DNA of 64,000 nt, taken from Congeria kusceri (lineage: Eukaryota > Mollusca > Bivalvia > Myida > Dreissenidae). A program made the translations under genes and the position numbers. Below, one piece after another: positions 31,206 to 42,435 of this stretch (its first letter is position 1; every line of letters starts with the position of its first letter). A model generated the notes under the pieces. It was given only the letters and a program-made list of their open reading frames with translations, had not been told where the DNA came from and made no database searches. The stretch covers positions 1,093,501 to 1,157,500 of the forward strand of contig JAPFQT010000035.1 of assembly GCA_027627225.1 (NCBI GenBank), in the 5' to 3' direction.

Positions 31206-32420
31206 ATGGATCACCTGGACAGTTTTGATAGTTACAGCAATGAAAATTCGCAGGATGAGCCATTTATCACCCAAAACCGTTTCCTCATCCCACAGGCGGG
31301 AAATAGCGCGAACTATGACACTTCAAATAGGAAACGTTCTAGAGTAAATACAGGTGGAGAATGCAACAGTGGTGTAAATAAAACAAGCCAACACGAGTTT
31401 GAAGATTTATCTCTAGACGGTAAATTGGTTGAAATTTTTAAACACATGAAAAACTTGGAACACAAAGTTGATGTATGCCTACAAATGCATATGAAAATTC
31501 AAGGTATTGAAGGAACACTCACTGAGCACAATACACGCCTCAAACTCCTAGAATATAAATCTATTGACATTGAAGCCCGTAGTAGAAGGAATAACCTTAT
31601 ATTTGGCGGACTCAGCGAACAAAGAGACGAAATCTGTTCAAATGTCGTCGCACAATTCCTTGCCGAACAGCTTCGCATAACACCATGTCCTCACATCCAG
31701 CGAGCGCATCGCCTTGGAAAGTTCTCCAGGGGAGTCACACGAGGCATAATTGTTAACTTTTTGGACTACCAAGACACAGTAAACATCCTTGCACACGCAA
31801 ACCGTTTAAGAGGGTCGCGCTTCAGCATTAACCGGGACTACCCAAAGGAGATCACCCAGGCACGGAAAGCTCTGTGGCCTAAATACAAACAACTCCGTGA
31901 AAGCAATCCACGAAGTAAAGTTGCAATGGTCTTCCCGGCTAAGATTGTAATGGACGGTAAGGTGGTTGAAGATACATTCCCCGACTGGAACCATATACTT
32001 CAAGGCAATAGAGTCAGTGATCGTCTCTTAGTCTTCAACACCAAGCCAACTCAACCCCGACAAGCATCACAATCCAGAATAACACATGTGAGTCCTTCAC
32101 CTCCCGGCACAGCATTAAATGGACCCACAGTTAATTCCGGAAACACAACAGTTCATAAATCAGCTGAATCACCACTGGTGCAAAGTGCCAAGCATGTCTC
32201 CAGGAGGACACAATCAGTATCTCCTCATCCGTCAAGGGCAGCGCAGGCGCGCAGCCATGCTCCAGTATCGCCAAGAGCTCCCATTCTCATGCAGTCCTCG
32301 CAATCGATAGCCCAGAGCATACAACGACCTTGGGACACTCCTCATCCAACTGACACGAACATGCCGCCAAAATCGACCAATATTAACAGGATCCCAGATG
32401 CCAACAACCATTCCCACTAG
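31206..32420 (+). CDS. LINE ORF1 RNA-binding protein
   Basis: 404 codons from ATG 31,206 (context AAGTATGG); the frame is open a little upstream but only from a TTG. Counting 18 codons before that ATG as residues 1-18: charged N-terminus with KRSR (61-64), a heptad-like coiled coil at about 85-142 (LVEIFKHMKNLEHKV...), an RRM-like fold starting EARSRRNNLIFGGL (141-154) with HRLGKFSRG (187-194), and a C-terminal domain (RDYPKEITQARKALWPKYKQ, about 228-247). A Ser/Pro/Gln-rich basic tail runs from about 297. This order matches L1-type ORF1 proteins, which trimerise and coat LINE RNA as nucleic-acid chaperones; function here is inferred from the family. No frame break. It ends in TAG, in frame with ORF2. 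Confidence 0.88.
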   Translation: MDHLDSFDSYSNENSQDEPFITQNRFLIPQAGNSANYDTSNRKRSRVNTGGECNSGVNKTSQHEFEDLSLDGKLVEIFKHMKNLEHKVDVCLQMHMKIQGIEGTLTEHNTRLKLLEYKSIDIEARSRRNNLIFGGLSEQRDEICSNVVAQFLAEQLRITPCPHIQRAHRLGKFSRGVTRGIIVNFLDYQDTVNILAHANRLRGSRFSINRDYPKEITQARKALWPKYKQLRESNPRSKVAMVFPAKIVMDGKVVEDTFPDWNHILQGNRVSDRLLVFNTKPTQPRQASQSRITHVSPSPPGTALNGPTVNSGNTTVHKSAESPLVQSAKHVSRRTQSVSPHPSRAAQARSHAPVSPRAPILMQSSQSIAQSIQRPWDTPHPTDTNMPPKSTNINRIPDANNHSH

Positions 32421-35400
32421 GACAGTGGGGGGATAGAACTATTCTCTGACCTGAAACGAAACAATATAAAATTAGGAACATTAAATGTTAGTGGACTCAA
32501 GAAACGCCTACACTACCCAGAATTTATTGAATTTGTGACCAATTACGACATACTTTGCCTATCGGAAACTCATACGGATACTCATGATATTATTAAAATA
32601 AATAACTTTGAATACCTAGCTAGACACAGAGAACAGGAATATAAAAGGAAATCTGGTGGCATCGGAATCTTTATCAAAGATGAACTGACCCCTTTTGTTA
32701 AAATATTACAATCTAAATCTGAATATGTACTTTGGATCTCTATTTGTAAAACATTTACACAATTTGAAGAAAATTTAATATTAGGAGCAGTATATGTCCC
32801 ACCGGAAAACTCAAGATTTTTTAATGAAGATGATTTCATGGTCTTTGAAAATGAAATCTCACAAAAGTGTAATGAAAATGAATATGTATTCCTTGCAGGT
32901 GATTTTAATGGCAGAGTTGGCAGTATGAGAGATTATGCAATATCAGATCCCCATTTAAATGATATTTTTAATATTGATGATGACATGCAGAGCCAACTTG
33001 ACAAATACAAAACACTCGAAAAATTATCAATTCCACTAAATCGCAACTCTAAAGACCATTGCACAAACACACACGGATTTCGCCTTATCGACCTATGTAA
33101 AAATACCAACATTTTCATCCTCAATGGAAGACTCCCTCCAGAGAATGCCACTGACAAATTAACTTTTAGAAATAAATCAACCATCGACTATGTTATTGCC
33201 TCATCCGAGTGCTTTTACCATATCTCTGATTTCCATATAATTGAAACAGATTCACTCTTTTCAGATGGACACAATGCCCTTGCTTGGACCATAAATACCC
33301 CACATCAAGTATGCTCAAACGTAACCACCAAAAATCCAACAAACACTAACCAGAAACGTAAATGGAAGCCTGAATTAACAGATCAATTTGTCAACAATAT
33401 TAACCTAAACAAAGTAGAAAAAAATTTAACACAAATGAACACATACCCTCATTCCCATCAGACAGTAGAGCACATCACCGATGAACTTCAATCAGTCTTC
33501 AATCAAGCATACACCAGCACATATCCTGAAAACAATAAATATTATTATAACACATCTCATGAAAATAAAAAACATTGGTTTGGCCCCCAATGCTCTAAAG
33601 CACGCAAGAATTACCATGCTGCCAAAAATTACTACATTAAAAACAAAACCCCAGACAACAAACTTAGAATGACAAATTGCAGTAAACACTACAAACGCAC
33701 AATGAACTTTCATATCAATGCTAGCAAACAAAACATGTCTAATAAACTACGCTCTATGACAGATAAAAACCCTAAACTGTACTGGTCTTTTCTAAATAAA
33801 CTAAAACCAAAAACTAAAGTTAGCATAACACCAACACTAGAAGAATTTTATGACCATTTCAAAGAAATTAACACCAACACAATAGTTGATAATCGCTTCA
33901 ATGACATAATTCACCAAGATCTGAACAACACAAATAACACATTAAATGCCATAATTTTAAACGAAGAAATTGAAAAATGTATCCAAAAGCTCAAAAACTC
34001 TAAAACACCAAGCCCATTTGATAACATTTTAAATGAATTCATTAAGACTACTAAACATCTCCTTATTCCAGTCTATTGTAAATTATTTAATTGTGTCTTG
34101 GAAACTGGATTTATCCCACAAAGCTGGCTAAATGGAATTATCATACCCATATACAAAAATAAAGGTGACCCAAAAGACCCAAATAACTACAGACCTATTA
34201 CTATTTTGAGCTGCTTAGGTAAACTCTTTACATCCTTACTAAATGACAGATTAACTAAATTTCTAAATGAAAATAATAGTTTAGATGAAAATCAAGCTGG
34301 TTTTAGAAAAGGGTATTCATGCTCTGACCACATCTTTACATTACACTCACTAATCGAAATAATAAAAAAAAGAAAACAGAAACTATACTGTGCCTTCATC
34401 GATTTCTCTCAAGCATTTGATAAAGTCTGGCGAATTGGCTTATGGAATAAACTCCTTAAACACAACATTAATGGTAAATTCCTACAACTAATTCAAAATA
34501 TGTATCACAACATCAAATCACGCATCTCTTCTAACGGCAACCTATCAGAAGCCTTCATCTCAGAAATTGGTGTCAAACCTTCAAACACATATGCATTATA
34601 ATGGCTCGGTTGGCATAGAACTAACAGATCCCCTAACTCTTTCTCTGTGGCTTAAACTTCTTGTCCTACTCTATGCTGACGACTCGGTGATTCTATCAGA
34701 CTCTAAATCAGATTTTCAAAACAGTCTAGACATCTTTCATAACTATTGTGTCAACTGGCATCTAAAGATAAATCTAAACAAAACAAAAATTGTAGTATTC
34801 GGTGCAAGACAACTACAAAATTTTAATTTTAAATTAGGCAACAATCCTGTAGAAATCACAGATCGTTACCACTACCTCGGTATAACTCTATCCAGCAATG
34901 GGTCTTTCCTTAATGCGAGAAAACATATAGCTGAGCAAGCAACCAAAGCAATGCATCTTCTATACACACGTGCCAACAACGCAAATCTACCAATTGACCT
35001 CACTCTAAAACTATTTGATCACACTGTACTACCAATTTTAACCTATGGTTCTGAAATATTTGGCTACGAAAACATAGACATACTGGAAAAAGTCCATAAC
35101 AACTTTCTCAGAAAAATCACCAATGCTCGAAAATCAACACCAATAGCTTTTTTATATGGCGAACTTGGCCGACACCCCATAGCATTAAACATCAAATGCC
35201 GAATGATCTCATACTGGAATAGACTTCTAATAGGCAAAGACCAGAAATTATCACTACAAATTTACAAATATATGATGAACTTGCCAAACTCAGACTTTAA
35301 ATGGGCTAACAAAATAAATGAAATTCTTACCTCAGTAAACCTAAGTCATTTATGGAACAACCAATTCCAAATAACCCAAAACAATATACATCGTCAAGTC

Positions 35401-35829
35401 AAAACCGAATTACTAACACAATTTAAAATTCAATGGCACATTCAACTACAACAAAGTCATAAAGGACAAACATATACAAGTTTTAAAACAGCCCCAATAT
35501 TTGAAGGCTACCTTACAAAACTAACAAAATATGAATCTAATTACCTTTTTAAATTCAGAACTGCTAATCACTGGTTCCCAGTCGAGACAGGTCGATATGA
35601 CGGAACACCCTTTGATCAGAGAACATGTAGACTCTGTAACTCTGGTCAAGTTGGCTCCGAACATCACTATCTGCTTCAATGTCATTTCTTTAAAACTGAA
35701 AGAGAACGTTTCTTAGGGCATAACCTTCAGGAAGCTACCCTTAACACAATCCTATCATCTGATTCGCTTCAACTATTAAAAGATACAAGCAAATTTATTT
35801 GTTTTATTTTCAGCAAGTTTAAGCCGTAG
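32421..35829 (+). pseudogene. LINE ORF2 endonuclease-reverse transcriptase, broken
   Basis: Continues in the ORF1 frame directly after the TAG. Codons numbered from 32,421: endonuclease NVSGL (22-26), SETH (48-51), GDFN (160-163), STIDYV (253-258), SDGHN (281-285), the full set expected of an APE-type nuclease that nicks target DNA. Reverse transcriptase: IPIYKNKGDPKDPNNYRPIT, NQAGFRKGYS and motif A FIDFSQAFDKVW (about 657-670). Then GVKPSNTYAL and a stop at 34,601. The frame resumes at +1 (from 34,567) with VGIELTD, LLYADD (motif C, 34,672), KINLNKTK, YLGITLS, ILTYGSE and a CX2C...HX4C knuckle near 35,630. Motif B (QGxxLSP) is missing, so this copy cannot reverse transcribe. There is no AUG before the endonuclease; the first in-frame ATG lies over 130 codons in. 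Confidence 0.9.
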
Positions 35830-36962
35830 TTGTTTTTTACAACAGCTTTTTTTGTTAAAAAGTTCTCATTAATATACTGCTTCTAACTGCAAATGTTCCA
35901 GCTGTATACTGTAAATGCCACCATTTACCAATAGCAGTCTGTAAACAGCTATTTATTTAATAGTCAATAATCTAAGTTTACCAATAGCAATCTGTAAACA
36001 GCTATTCATTTAATAGTCAATAATTCATGTTTGCATTTATTTATTTAGATTCTGTGCTTTACTGTATTTAGACGGCCAATGCCACCAGCTACCAATGACA
36101 TTCCTAACAACCTTTGCTTATACTCAGTCTTCCTTTATCATAAATCAATCTCGGTTTGTATCAAATTATGTGATTATGCGATCCTTTAACATCTGTGTAA
36201 CCCATATTCTGAAGCACTCACCTCGACATAAATGTCATTTAATTGTTTTACTTAACCAGTTGTTTATATAACAAAAGTTAACAACATATCATCTAAAATG
36301 TACCTTTGCCTTATCGCTATTGTTAAATGTACATATACTAGAATGCAAAATATTACCAACTTATTATTTTTTTTTTTTTAATGCATTTTTGTACCATAAA
36401 TAAATGTGCCAGTAAACATGTTTACTATGTATTACTGATAGTATTAGCTTTTTTGTGTGCCTATTGTATAATTTTATAATTAGAGTAACTTTTTAGAGTA
36501 ATTACCTCGCATAATAGATCCACCATCTTGCATTCGACATCAAGTTCAACATCGCCCCATGCTCTGGTGCACTCGAGCGTAAATCCCGAGAAAATTCGCT
36601 TGTGTTCACCGAAACCACTATAACTACCGACGCTAATCACTAGCAGTCATTCCCTATGATCTCAACCCCGAGGAAAAACTAACAATTTGAATTTTTGTAC
36701 AATTACTATGATGTTATGTTGATAACAATATTATTATTATTATTTTCATTATTATTATTAGTAGTATTAGTTTTAGTATTTGTATTAGTATTATCACTTG
36801 TTATTGTAAATACCCCCCTTATATATCGATCATTATAACGCTTTATCGAACGAAAGAATTATTGGAAGTCAATAATTCATTAAATAGTTAGCTTTGTTAT
36901 ATTGCCCTTATTGTATATGTATATACTTGGGTGAAAATAAACGTGTTGTTCTGTTCTGTTCT
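35830..36962 (+). other. LINE 3' UTR
   Basis: Non-coding tail with a ~58 bp tandem duplication (TTTACCAATAGCA(G/A)TCTGTA, near 35,926 and 35,979), a poly-T run at 36,368, an (ATT)n stretch at 36,729-36,790 and terminal GTTCT repeats, the probable 3' recognition or slippage tail. Confidence 0.75.
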
Positions 36963-37562
36963 GACAGACAGACAGAGAGACATACAAACAAACAAACAGA
37001 CAGACAGACAGACAAACAAACAAACAAACAAACAGACAGACAGACATAAAAACAAACAGACATACAAACAAACAGACAAACAAACAGACAGACAGACAAG
37101 CAAACAAACAAACAGACAAACAGACAGACAGACATAAAAACAAACAGACAGACAAACAAACAGACTGACAAACAAACAGACAGACAAATATACAGACAGA
37201 CAGACAGACAGTCAAACAGACAGACAGACTGACAAACAGACAGACAGACAAACAGACAGACAAACAAACAGACAGACAGGCAGACAAACAAACGCCGGCA
37301 AACCAAAACATCCTTGGCTGAGAGGTCATGACACGTTTTATTATGTCAATAGATTTAGAATCACACCGGCGTCACTTTGATCAAAATCACTCAAATAATG
37401 GACTATTGAGAGAACTTTTTTCAAATGTCGCTTTTTGTCCGAAAAATATGAATAGATAAATCTTTTTTAAGTTGTGGCTGTTTTCTACACTGTGCAATTT
37501 AATCTTTTGACAATAACACAAATCCATTCATGTTGTCTACAACTTTTATACGGACGGGATGT
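36963..37562 (+). repeat. Tandem duplication, unit 2, right part
   Basis: Resumes the ACAG/ACAA tract (to about 37,292), then CGCCGGCAAACCAAAACATC, GGCTGAGAGGTCATGACACG and CGGACGGGATGTGACTGC, matching the end of unit 1. Cys/Val frames on the minus strand are tract translations. Confidence 0.9.
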
Positions 37563-38129
37563 GACTGCATATCAAAAACATTAAACAATATTTTTCTAGA
37601 CTTGTAATATATTCTAACACGACACTCGGCTTGTTTTCCATAGACAAAGAAGGAAATCAAGTAAAGGTTATTCTGAAATAATTGTGGGCGGAGCCTCATG
37701 TTTGGAAAATAGTTAAGGAGATTTGGCAAACATTTTAAAGTAAAATGCACGTGCTTAAACGCGCACTAGCAAAATCGTAACAAACTTACAATTTCTGTAT
37801 AAAGTATTGAAAAAAAAAAAAAATATTTAATGATACATTTTATAAATATATTTACATTGATGTCTGACAAGAGGATCAAAGTTAATATAGCCATATAAGG
37901 AAAACTGACGGACATATTTCTATAACAAATCAAAATTATTTGCACGAATTTGGAAGAATCACCATTTATTTCGAAATACAGCCAGCGGTTTCTGACCAAG
38001 AGAGCTCTATATTTCTTAGATGCTTATACATTTGGTTGCTTTGGTTTTCTACATATTGCAGCGAACAGAGGATCAACCCCATGAACATTTGCCATATTTA
38101 AAATCCACAAAGCGGTTTCAGAGAAGAAC
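37563..38129. other. No gene; fragment shared with 24.7 kb
   Basis: CTAACACGACACTCGGCTTG and AAAGAAGGAAAT, then GTTATTCTG (about 37,613-37,676), match 24,714-24,775, so a dispersed repeat passes through here. Otherwise nothing. Confidence 0.45.
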
Positions 38130-39320
38130 TTGCTGACAGTAATTGTTCAACTGATCCTCATAGTCTCCAAAACCAATTAAATTATATTAAATTTATTTTA
38201 TAGAAAATGGGGCCTCAAAGTAAACGTGGGAAAAACTAAGGTGTGTAATTTTCAAAAGTATAAATATCAAATTGTTCACATTGGGAACTAAATGTTGACA
38301 ATATTGAGTTTAATTTTTCAGATACTTAGGTGTTACATTTTCTACAACGGCTCATTTAAACGTGCGGTCGATGCATTAAATGAACAGGCTCTCAAAGCAT
38401 ATAATCATTTAATTTCAATAATTAGCAGAATCAAATTAGATATTTTTAAAAATGTCCCTTTTTGTCGCAATTGTAACACCTATAATCACTTACTGCTGTG
38501 AAGTCTGTGGTATATACGATCTGCCTGAGGCAGATAAATTGCACGACACATTTTGTGAGCATATACTTGCGGTTCGTCAACAAACATCAAATGCTGCTGT
38601 ACTAGGCGAACTTGGCCGCTTCCCATTTTCTGTCATATGCAAAGAAAGAGCCCAAAACTATTGGTGCAAAATCATGAAATCACAGAACACTTTCATTTTA
38701 AAAGTATTTATTAACTTAACCACTGATGAAACTTGCATCAATATTGATCGCAAATTTTGTTGACCAAATGCTGTTAAAACTACACTTAATTTACTTGGTT
38801 TCAGTAATCTGTGGTTGTGACAAAAATCATGATGTCAATTATACATATATGTTGAAACAAAGAGCCCGTGATGTTTACATCCAAACTTGGTATGAGTGTA
38901 TACAGTCTCAGAGTAAACTTAAATATTACACCAAATTAAAAAAAAGGAATTTTGTTTTGAAACTTATTTGAATTAAATCGACAATAAAAAGCATATAATA
39001 GCATTGAGTAGATTTCGATTGTGTTCACATCATTTAGAAATTGAAAAAGGAACACTTAATAATATTAACATCGATAATCTTATGTGTAAAGTGTGTAATA
39101 CTGGAATGATCAAATCTGAATTTCCTGTGTATTTGTCCAAAATATAGAGATCTGAGGTCTAAATACAACATACAACTGTCATTTAATACCTTGAATTATT
39201 TTGAAAACTAACTGTCTTCAAAGTCTGTCAAACGTATTCGTAAAACATCCACATTTATTTATTTTGCTATGTTAAAACGAAAAGATATCATCGACCTTTC
39301 TGTTGCTGGCTTGTTGTTTC
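38130..39320 (+). pseudogene. Decayed LINE ORF2, 3' half
   Basis: Frames shift repeatedly, but the order is that of a LINE ORF2 after motif C: KWGLKVNVGKTKV (about 38,205), YLGVTFS (38,323), VTPIITYCCEVCG (38,470), GELGRFPF (38,607), LKQRARDVYIQTWYE (38,853), MCKVCNTGMIKSEF (about 39,082, start of a zinc knuckle) and PKYRDLRSKYNIQLSF. It ends with KRIRKTSTFIYFAMLKRKDI (39,232). No endonuclease or catalytic RT motif remains: 5' truncated, several stops. Closer in wording to the 13 kb relic than to the 31-37 kb LINE, judged only from GELGRFP. Confidence 0.8.
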
Positions 39321-39859
39321 AAATGCTTGACATTTCTTGGATTTGTTTGTGTTATATGTTTATGTCATATACTGATATTCTTAGCATTCTATGTATTATT
39401 TTCTTATCCAATCTATCTTCATCTCACTGTGTATATGTACTTATAGCATGATTGTCTTTTACCAAATGCATGTATTGCTGATTATGCAAACAAACCATAC
39501 TATACGATTGATGACGCCGAACGACGGACTGTTCGTGACCACAAAAGCTCACCATTCGGCCTTGTCACCCTTGAGCACTCTGTATACAAGTGGAAACGAT
39601 TGCTCTATGAACAAACGCCTCTTACTTTGCCTTCAATATACGCAGTCCTTCCAGGGCCCATATTTATAAGGATTCTTAAACTATTTTGAACTTAATTGAG
39701 CATAAGGCAAAAGTAAAATGTGTGTTTGAAACACTATTCTAGACAAACTCTAAAATTATTGTGCTTTGTATTACATTACAACTTCATGTCAAACAATGCA
39801 TTTCATTGTCAAAACCAAATTCAGTATTTTTATATGTTTCTTAATTGTCGACTAAAATG
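39321..39859. other. LINE 3' UTR and small repeat fragments
   Basis: T-rich tail of the LINE relic, then about 39,508-39,572 with CGAACGACGGACTGTTCGTG, ACCACAAAAGCTCACCATTC and GGCCTTGTCACCCTTGAGCA. This resembles the 3' part of the 51.0-52.3 kb element family. Next comes GGGCCCATATTTATAAGGAT (39,655), a motif repeated at 48.3 and 48.5 kb. Confidence 0.5.
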
Positions 39860-40040
39860 CTTTATAAATACCAGCCCTGGAAGACTTTCGGTTCACAAAT
39901 CAGCTCGATTTAATCCGTATTTCAACCCCGACACGGCTGTTTCTTATATGGAAACGGACATAATACACGAAACAGACGACAAACTATGCAGACGACAGTT
40001 GAACGTGTCCAGAACGCGGAAACTGTGAAGAGAAGAGCAT
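39860..40040 (+). repeat. Module D copy 3
   Basis: GAAGACTTTCGGTTCACAAA, CAGCTCGATTTAATCC, then GCAGACGACAGTTGAACGTG and TCCAGAACGCGGAA. Aligns with 27.9 kb. The 102-codon frame over it is not supported. Confidence 0.5.
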
Positions 40041-40499
40041 TCTACAGCTATAGACAGGCTGCTCTATAAGACCTCCAGCTTGCAGCACCACTGGAGCGAT
40101 GACTGTTCTTTTTCATACATAAAATTATCACTGTAAATCTATCGAAACTCTTTGCATCAATTCAGACGAAGATATTATGTTTAATTAAACAATGTTTACA
40201 CTGAATGAAAAACGGAGATTTATTGAGTTTTCATTCAACCACACGACAAATAATTTAAAGACCCATTGTGCAAAATAAAACTAAATTCTGGTATGTGGTT
40301 TGAAACATAACTGTGTTTTATTATCAACGTCCTTATAGAACAATGAATCGAACGAATGTTCGCATTATTGTTGTTTATTGACAAGTATTTCTTAATTAAA
40401 AGTCATGCAGATAGAATTATATAGGATAACAACCACTAACTACAGCATGCTGTTCGTGTCCATTTTGGAACTGAAATGCTTCGACTAGTTAATTGCGTA
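40041..40499. other. No recognisable feature
   Basis: AT-rich spacer; no motif or repeat seen. Confidence 0.4.
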
Positions 40500-40805
40500 T
40501 TGTACATCTAAGAAATCATTTTCGATTTGGAGTTCTAATCTGTAGGAATTAAACCACGAGGGCGGTTAATAGCCACGCATCAGAACGGCAAAGAGTTGTT
40601 TATTGGCCGATAAAACAACGATAATGCGAAAATTATTTCGATTTTAACATGATTTGACAAATATTTTTGCAATTTTAATGAGAACTACATTTTACTATGC
40701 TCCGCTTAGAATCGGGACTACTTTTTGCGTTGTTTTTTGGGTAGTTTAATTAGTTAATTTTCGTCATTGTCTATAGCAAGATTAGCGAGTATCATGTTAG
40801 AATAC
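40500..40805 (+). repeat. GTTGTTTAT-family repeat, copy 2 of 4
   Basis: ATTAAACCACGAGGGCGGTT, ACGCATCAGAACGGCAAAGA, the hairpin GTTGTTTAT-TGGCCG-ATAAAACAAC, ATTTCGATTTTAACATGATT, GGGACTACTTTTTGCGTTG, GGGTAGTTTAA, TGTCTATAGC, TCATGTTAGAATACG. Confidence 0.65.
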
Positions 40806-40819
40806 GTAATAATTTCAAA

Positions 40820-41012
40820 ACTAAGTGTAAAAAGGGTCATAACCCTGTCAAAATACAGAGTTATGGAGAATGTTGCACCTGATGCAGTTGTTGGAGACAA
40901 AGGTATATTCAAAGGTTCAAATTAGTAATTATGACCCTTTAAAATTAGAAGACTTTTGAACCAAAACATTAGCCGAAGTTCGGTCGAGGAAGCTGGGGTG
41001 AGTAGGAAAGCT
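40820..41012 (+). mobile_element. AAGAGCTG-family fragment (one unit)
   Basis: AAAAAGGGTCATAACCCTGT, AAAATACAGAGTTATGGAGA, ATGTTGCACCTGATGC and GTGAGTAGGAAAGCTC match a single ~165 bp unit plus the 3' part of the family, without the 3' hairpin. Confidence 0.55.
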
Positions 41013-41019
41013 CTGTAGA

Positions 41020-41165
41020 ATCATATTTTTCACAAATAATATTTTTCACACGCATGTGAAGAATAGGATCTCATTTGTCACATTTCTAAGTGTGAAGAAT
41101 GTGATTGGCCAAAAAGGGGGTATGCGTACGGATCACATTTTTCACATATTTTGTGGGAAATTGTA
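41020..41165. repeat. TTTTTCACA/TGTGAA palindrome cluster, left
   Basis: Several imperfect inverted pairs of TTTTTCACA and TGTGAAGAA (for example 41,043-41,066), with GGATCTCAT between. Same motif family as 41,765-42,015. Confidence 0.6.
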
Positions 41166-41204
41166 TCGCGACAATCTATGAAATAATTATTTGGAGCATA
41201 ATTA

Positions 41205-41415
41205 TACAGTAATCATCATCATAATCATCGTCGTCGTCGTCGTCATCATTATCATCATCATCACCATCATCATCACCATCATCGTCACCATCGTCACTAT
41301 CGTTACCATCGTCATCATCGTCATCGTCATCATCATCATCATAATTATTTTCGTCATCACCACTATTATCATTATACTTAACGTCATCATCAGTATGGTC
41401 ATCACTATGAAAAAC
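41205..41415. repeat. (ATC)n/(GTC)n microsatellite
   Basis: Interrupted CATCAT/CGTCGT triplets. Ile/Val- and Met/Thr-rich frames on the two strands are translations. Confidence 0.9.
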
Positions 41416-41504
41416 TAAGACCTATTTAGGAGCTACTTATGTATGCATGCGCTTAATCGTTAGTCAAAACGTTCGCACATGTTAGTACGTACGTTTGGAC
41501 AGTA

Positions 41505-41745
41505 TTGGAGCGTAGCGTACCGTACCTTCCGTATCGTATCGTACCGTCCCGTATCGTTCCTTACCGTATCGTACCGTACCGTACCATACCGTCCCGTTTC
41601 CATATAATAGCATTACAAACCATACCGTACATGCCATGCCATGACATGCCATGCCATACCAAACTGTACCATACTTAACTGTCCGATACCGTGCCGTACC
41701 ATATCGTACCATGCCATGCATACCGTACCGTACCGTAAATCACCC
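41505..41745. repeat. CCGTA-type pentanucleotide repeat
   Basis: Imperfect (CCGTA)n with CGTATCGTAT and CCATGCCATG variants. The Tyr/Gly-rich frame on the minus strand is its translation. Confidence 0.85.
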
Positions 41746-41764
41746 CGTTTGTTTTTCGGGCTCA

Positions 41765-42015
41765 TACAGTGTGAAAAATAGGATTATGAAGTAACAAATT
41801 CACTTTTTTGAAAATGTGAACACTTTTTTCTCATGTGTGAAGAATATGATTTGAGTGCATATCAAAAACTGGACTCGATCACACATTTCACAGAAAATGT
41901 GAAAAATGAGATTGCGCTGTGTGAAGAATGAGATCCTATTTTTCACACCTGTGAAAAATGAGATCCCATTTTACACATGTGTGAAAAATTGGATTTGTGA
42001 AAAATCTGGTACTAC
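41765..42015. repeat. TTTTTCACA/TGTGAAAAA palindrome cluster, right
   Basis: Includes a clean hairpin ATTTTTCACA-CC-TGTGAAAAAT (41,938-41,959) within GATC...GATC, then TTTTACACATGTGTGAAAAA (41,969), and further arms near 41,770, 41,815, 41,840 and 41,900. Confidence 0.7.
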
Positions 42016-42435
42016 AAAGCTCACATTTTCTTCCAATAGTTCCTCGAATGTTTGGTAAAATATTATTTAACCCAATGAACTTGTATTACATTATTCGCTG
42101 CCAAAACAAAACGACTATATACTAGGCTGAAATGTAAAACAAAATTGGTATGTTTAGAGCATGCGAATAATCAGAGTCAAACTAAGGGAAGCAACTGCTG
42201 CTGGGAAATCGCCAAGAAGTAACGTCCAGTTGTCTCCCGTGCTTATTAGGTAGTGCATTTCGTGTCCGCTGAAATGTTTATGAGGATATTTTGATCGCGA
42301 ACACAATAAAGCCGTATTATAATATTCGAATTGTCAGATTTTTATTATAAATTATTATATTCACTAATGGAATTTGTTTTACTGTTCAATTATGAGTTAG
42401 TTAGTACAAGTATTACTTATATGAAGTTCCAATAA

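Larger units (their letters stand above)
30649..36962 (+). mobile_element. 6.3 kb LINE (non-LTR retrotransposon), near full length
   Basis: Inserted inside the ACAG tract of unit 2. GACAGAC on both sides could be the target-site duplication but cannot be told apart from the tract. Order: ~560 bp 5' UTR, ORF1 (31,206-32,420), ORF2 (32,421-35,829, disrupted), ~1.1 kb 3' UTR with a duplicated ~58 bp segment (about 35,925-36,030), ending in GTTCTGTTCTGTTCT. L1-like ORF1, APE endonuclease, RT and C-terminal CCHC are visible. I leave the clade open. This is the only long protein-coding unit in the window. Confidence 0.93.
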
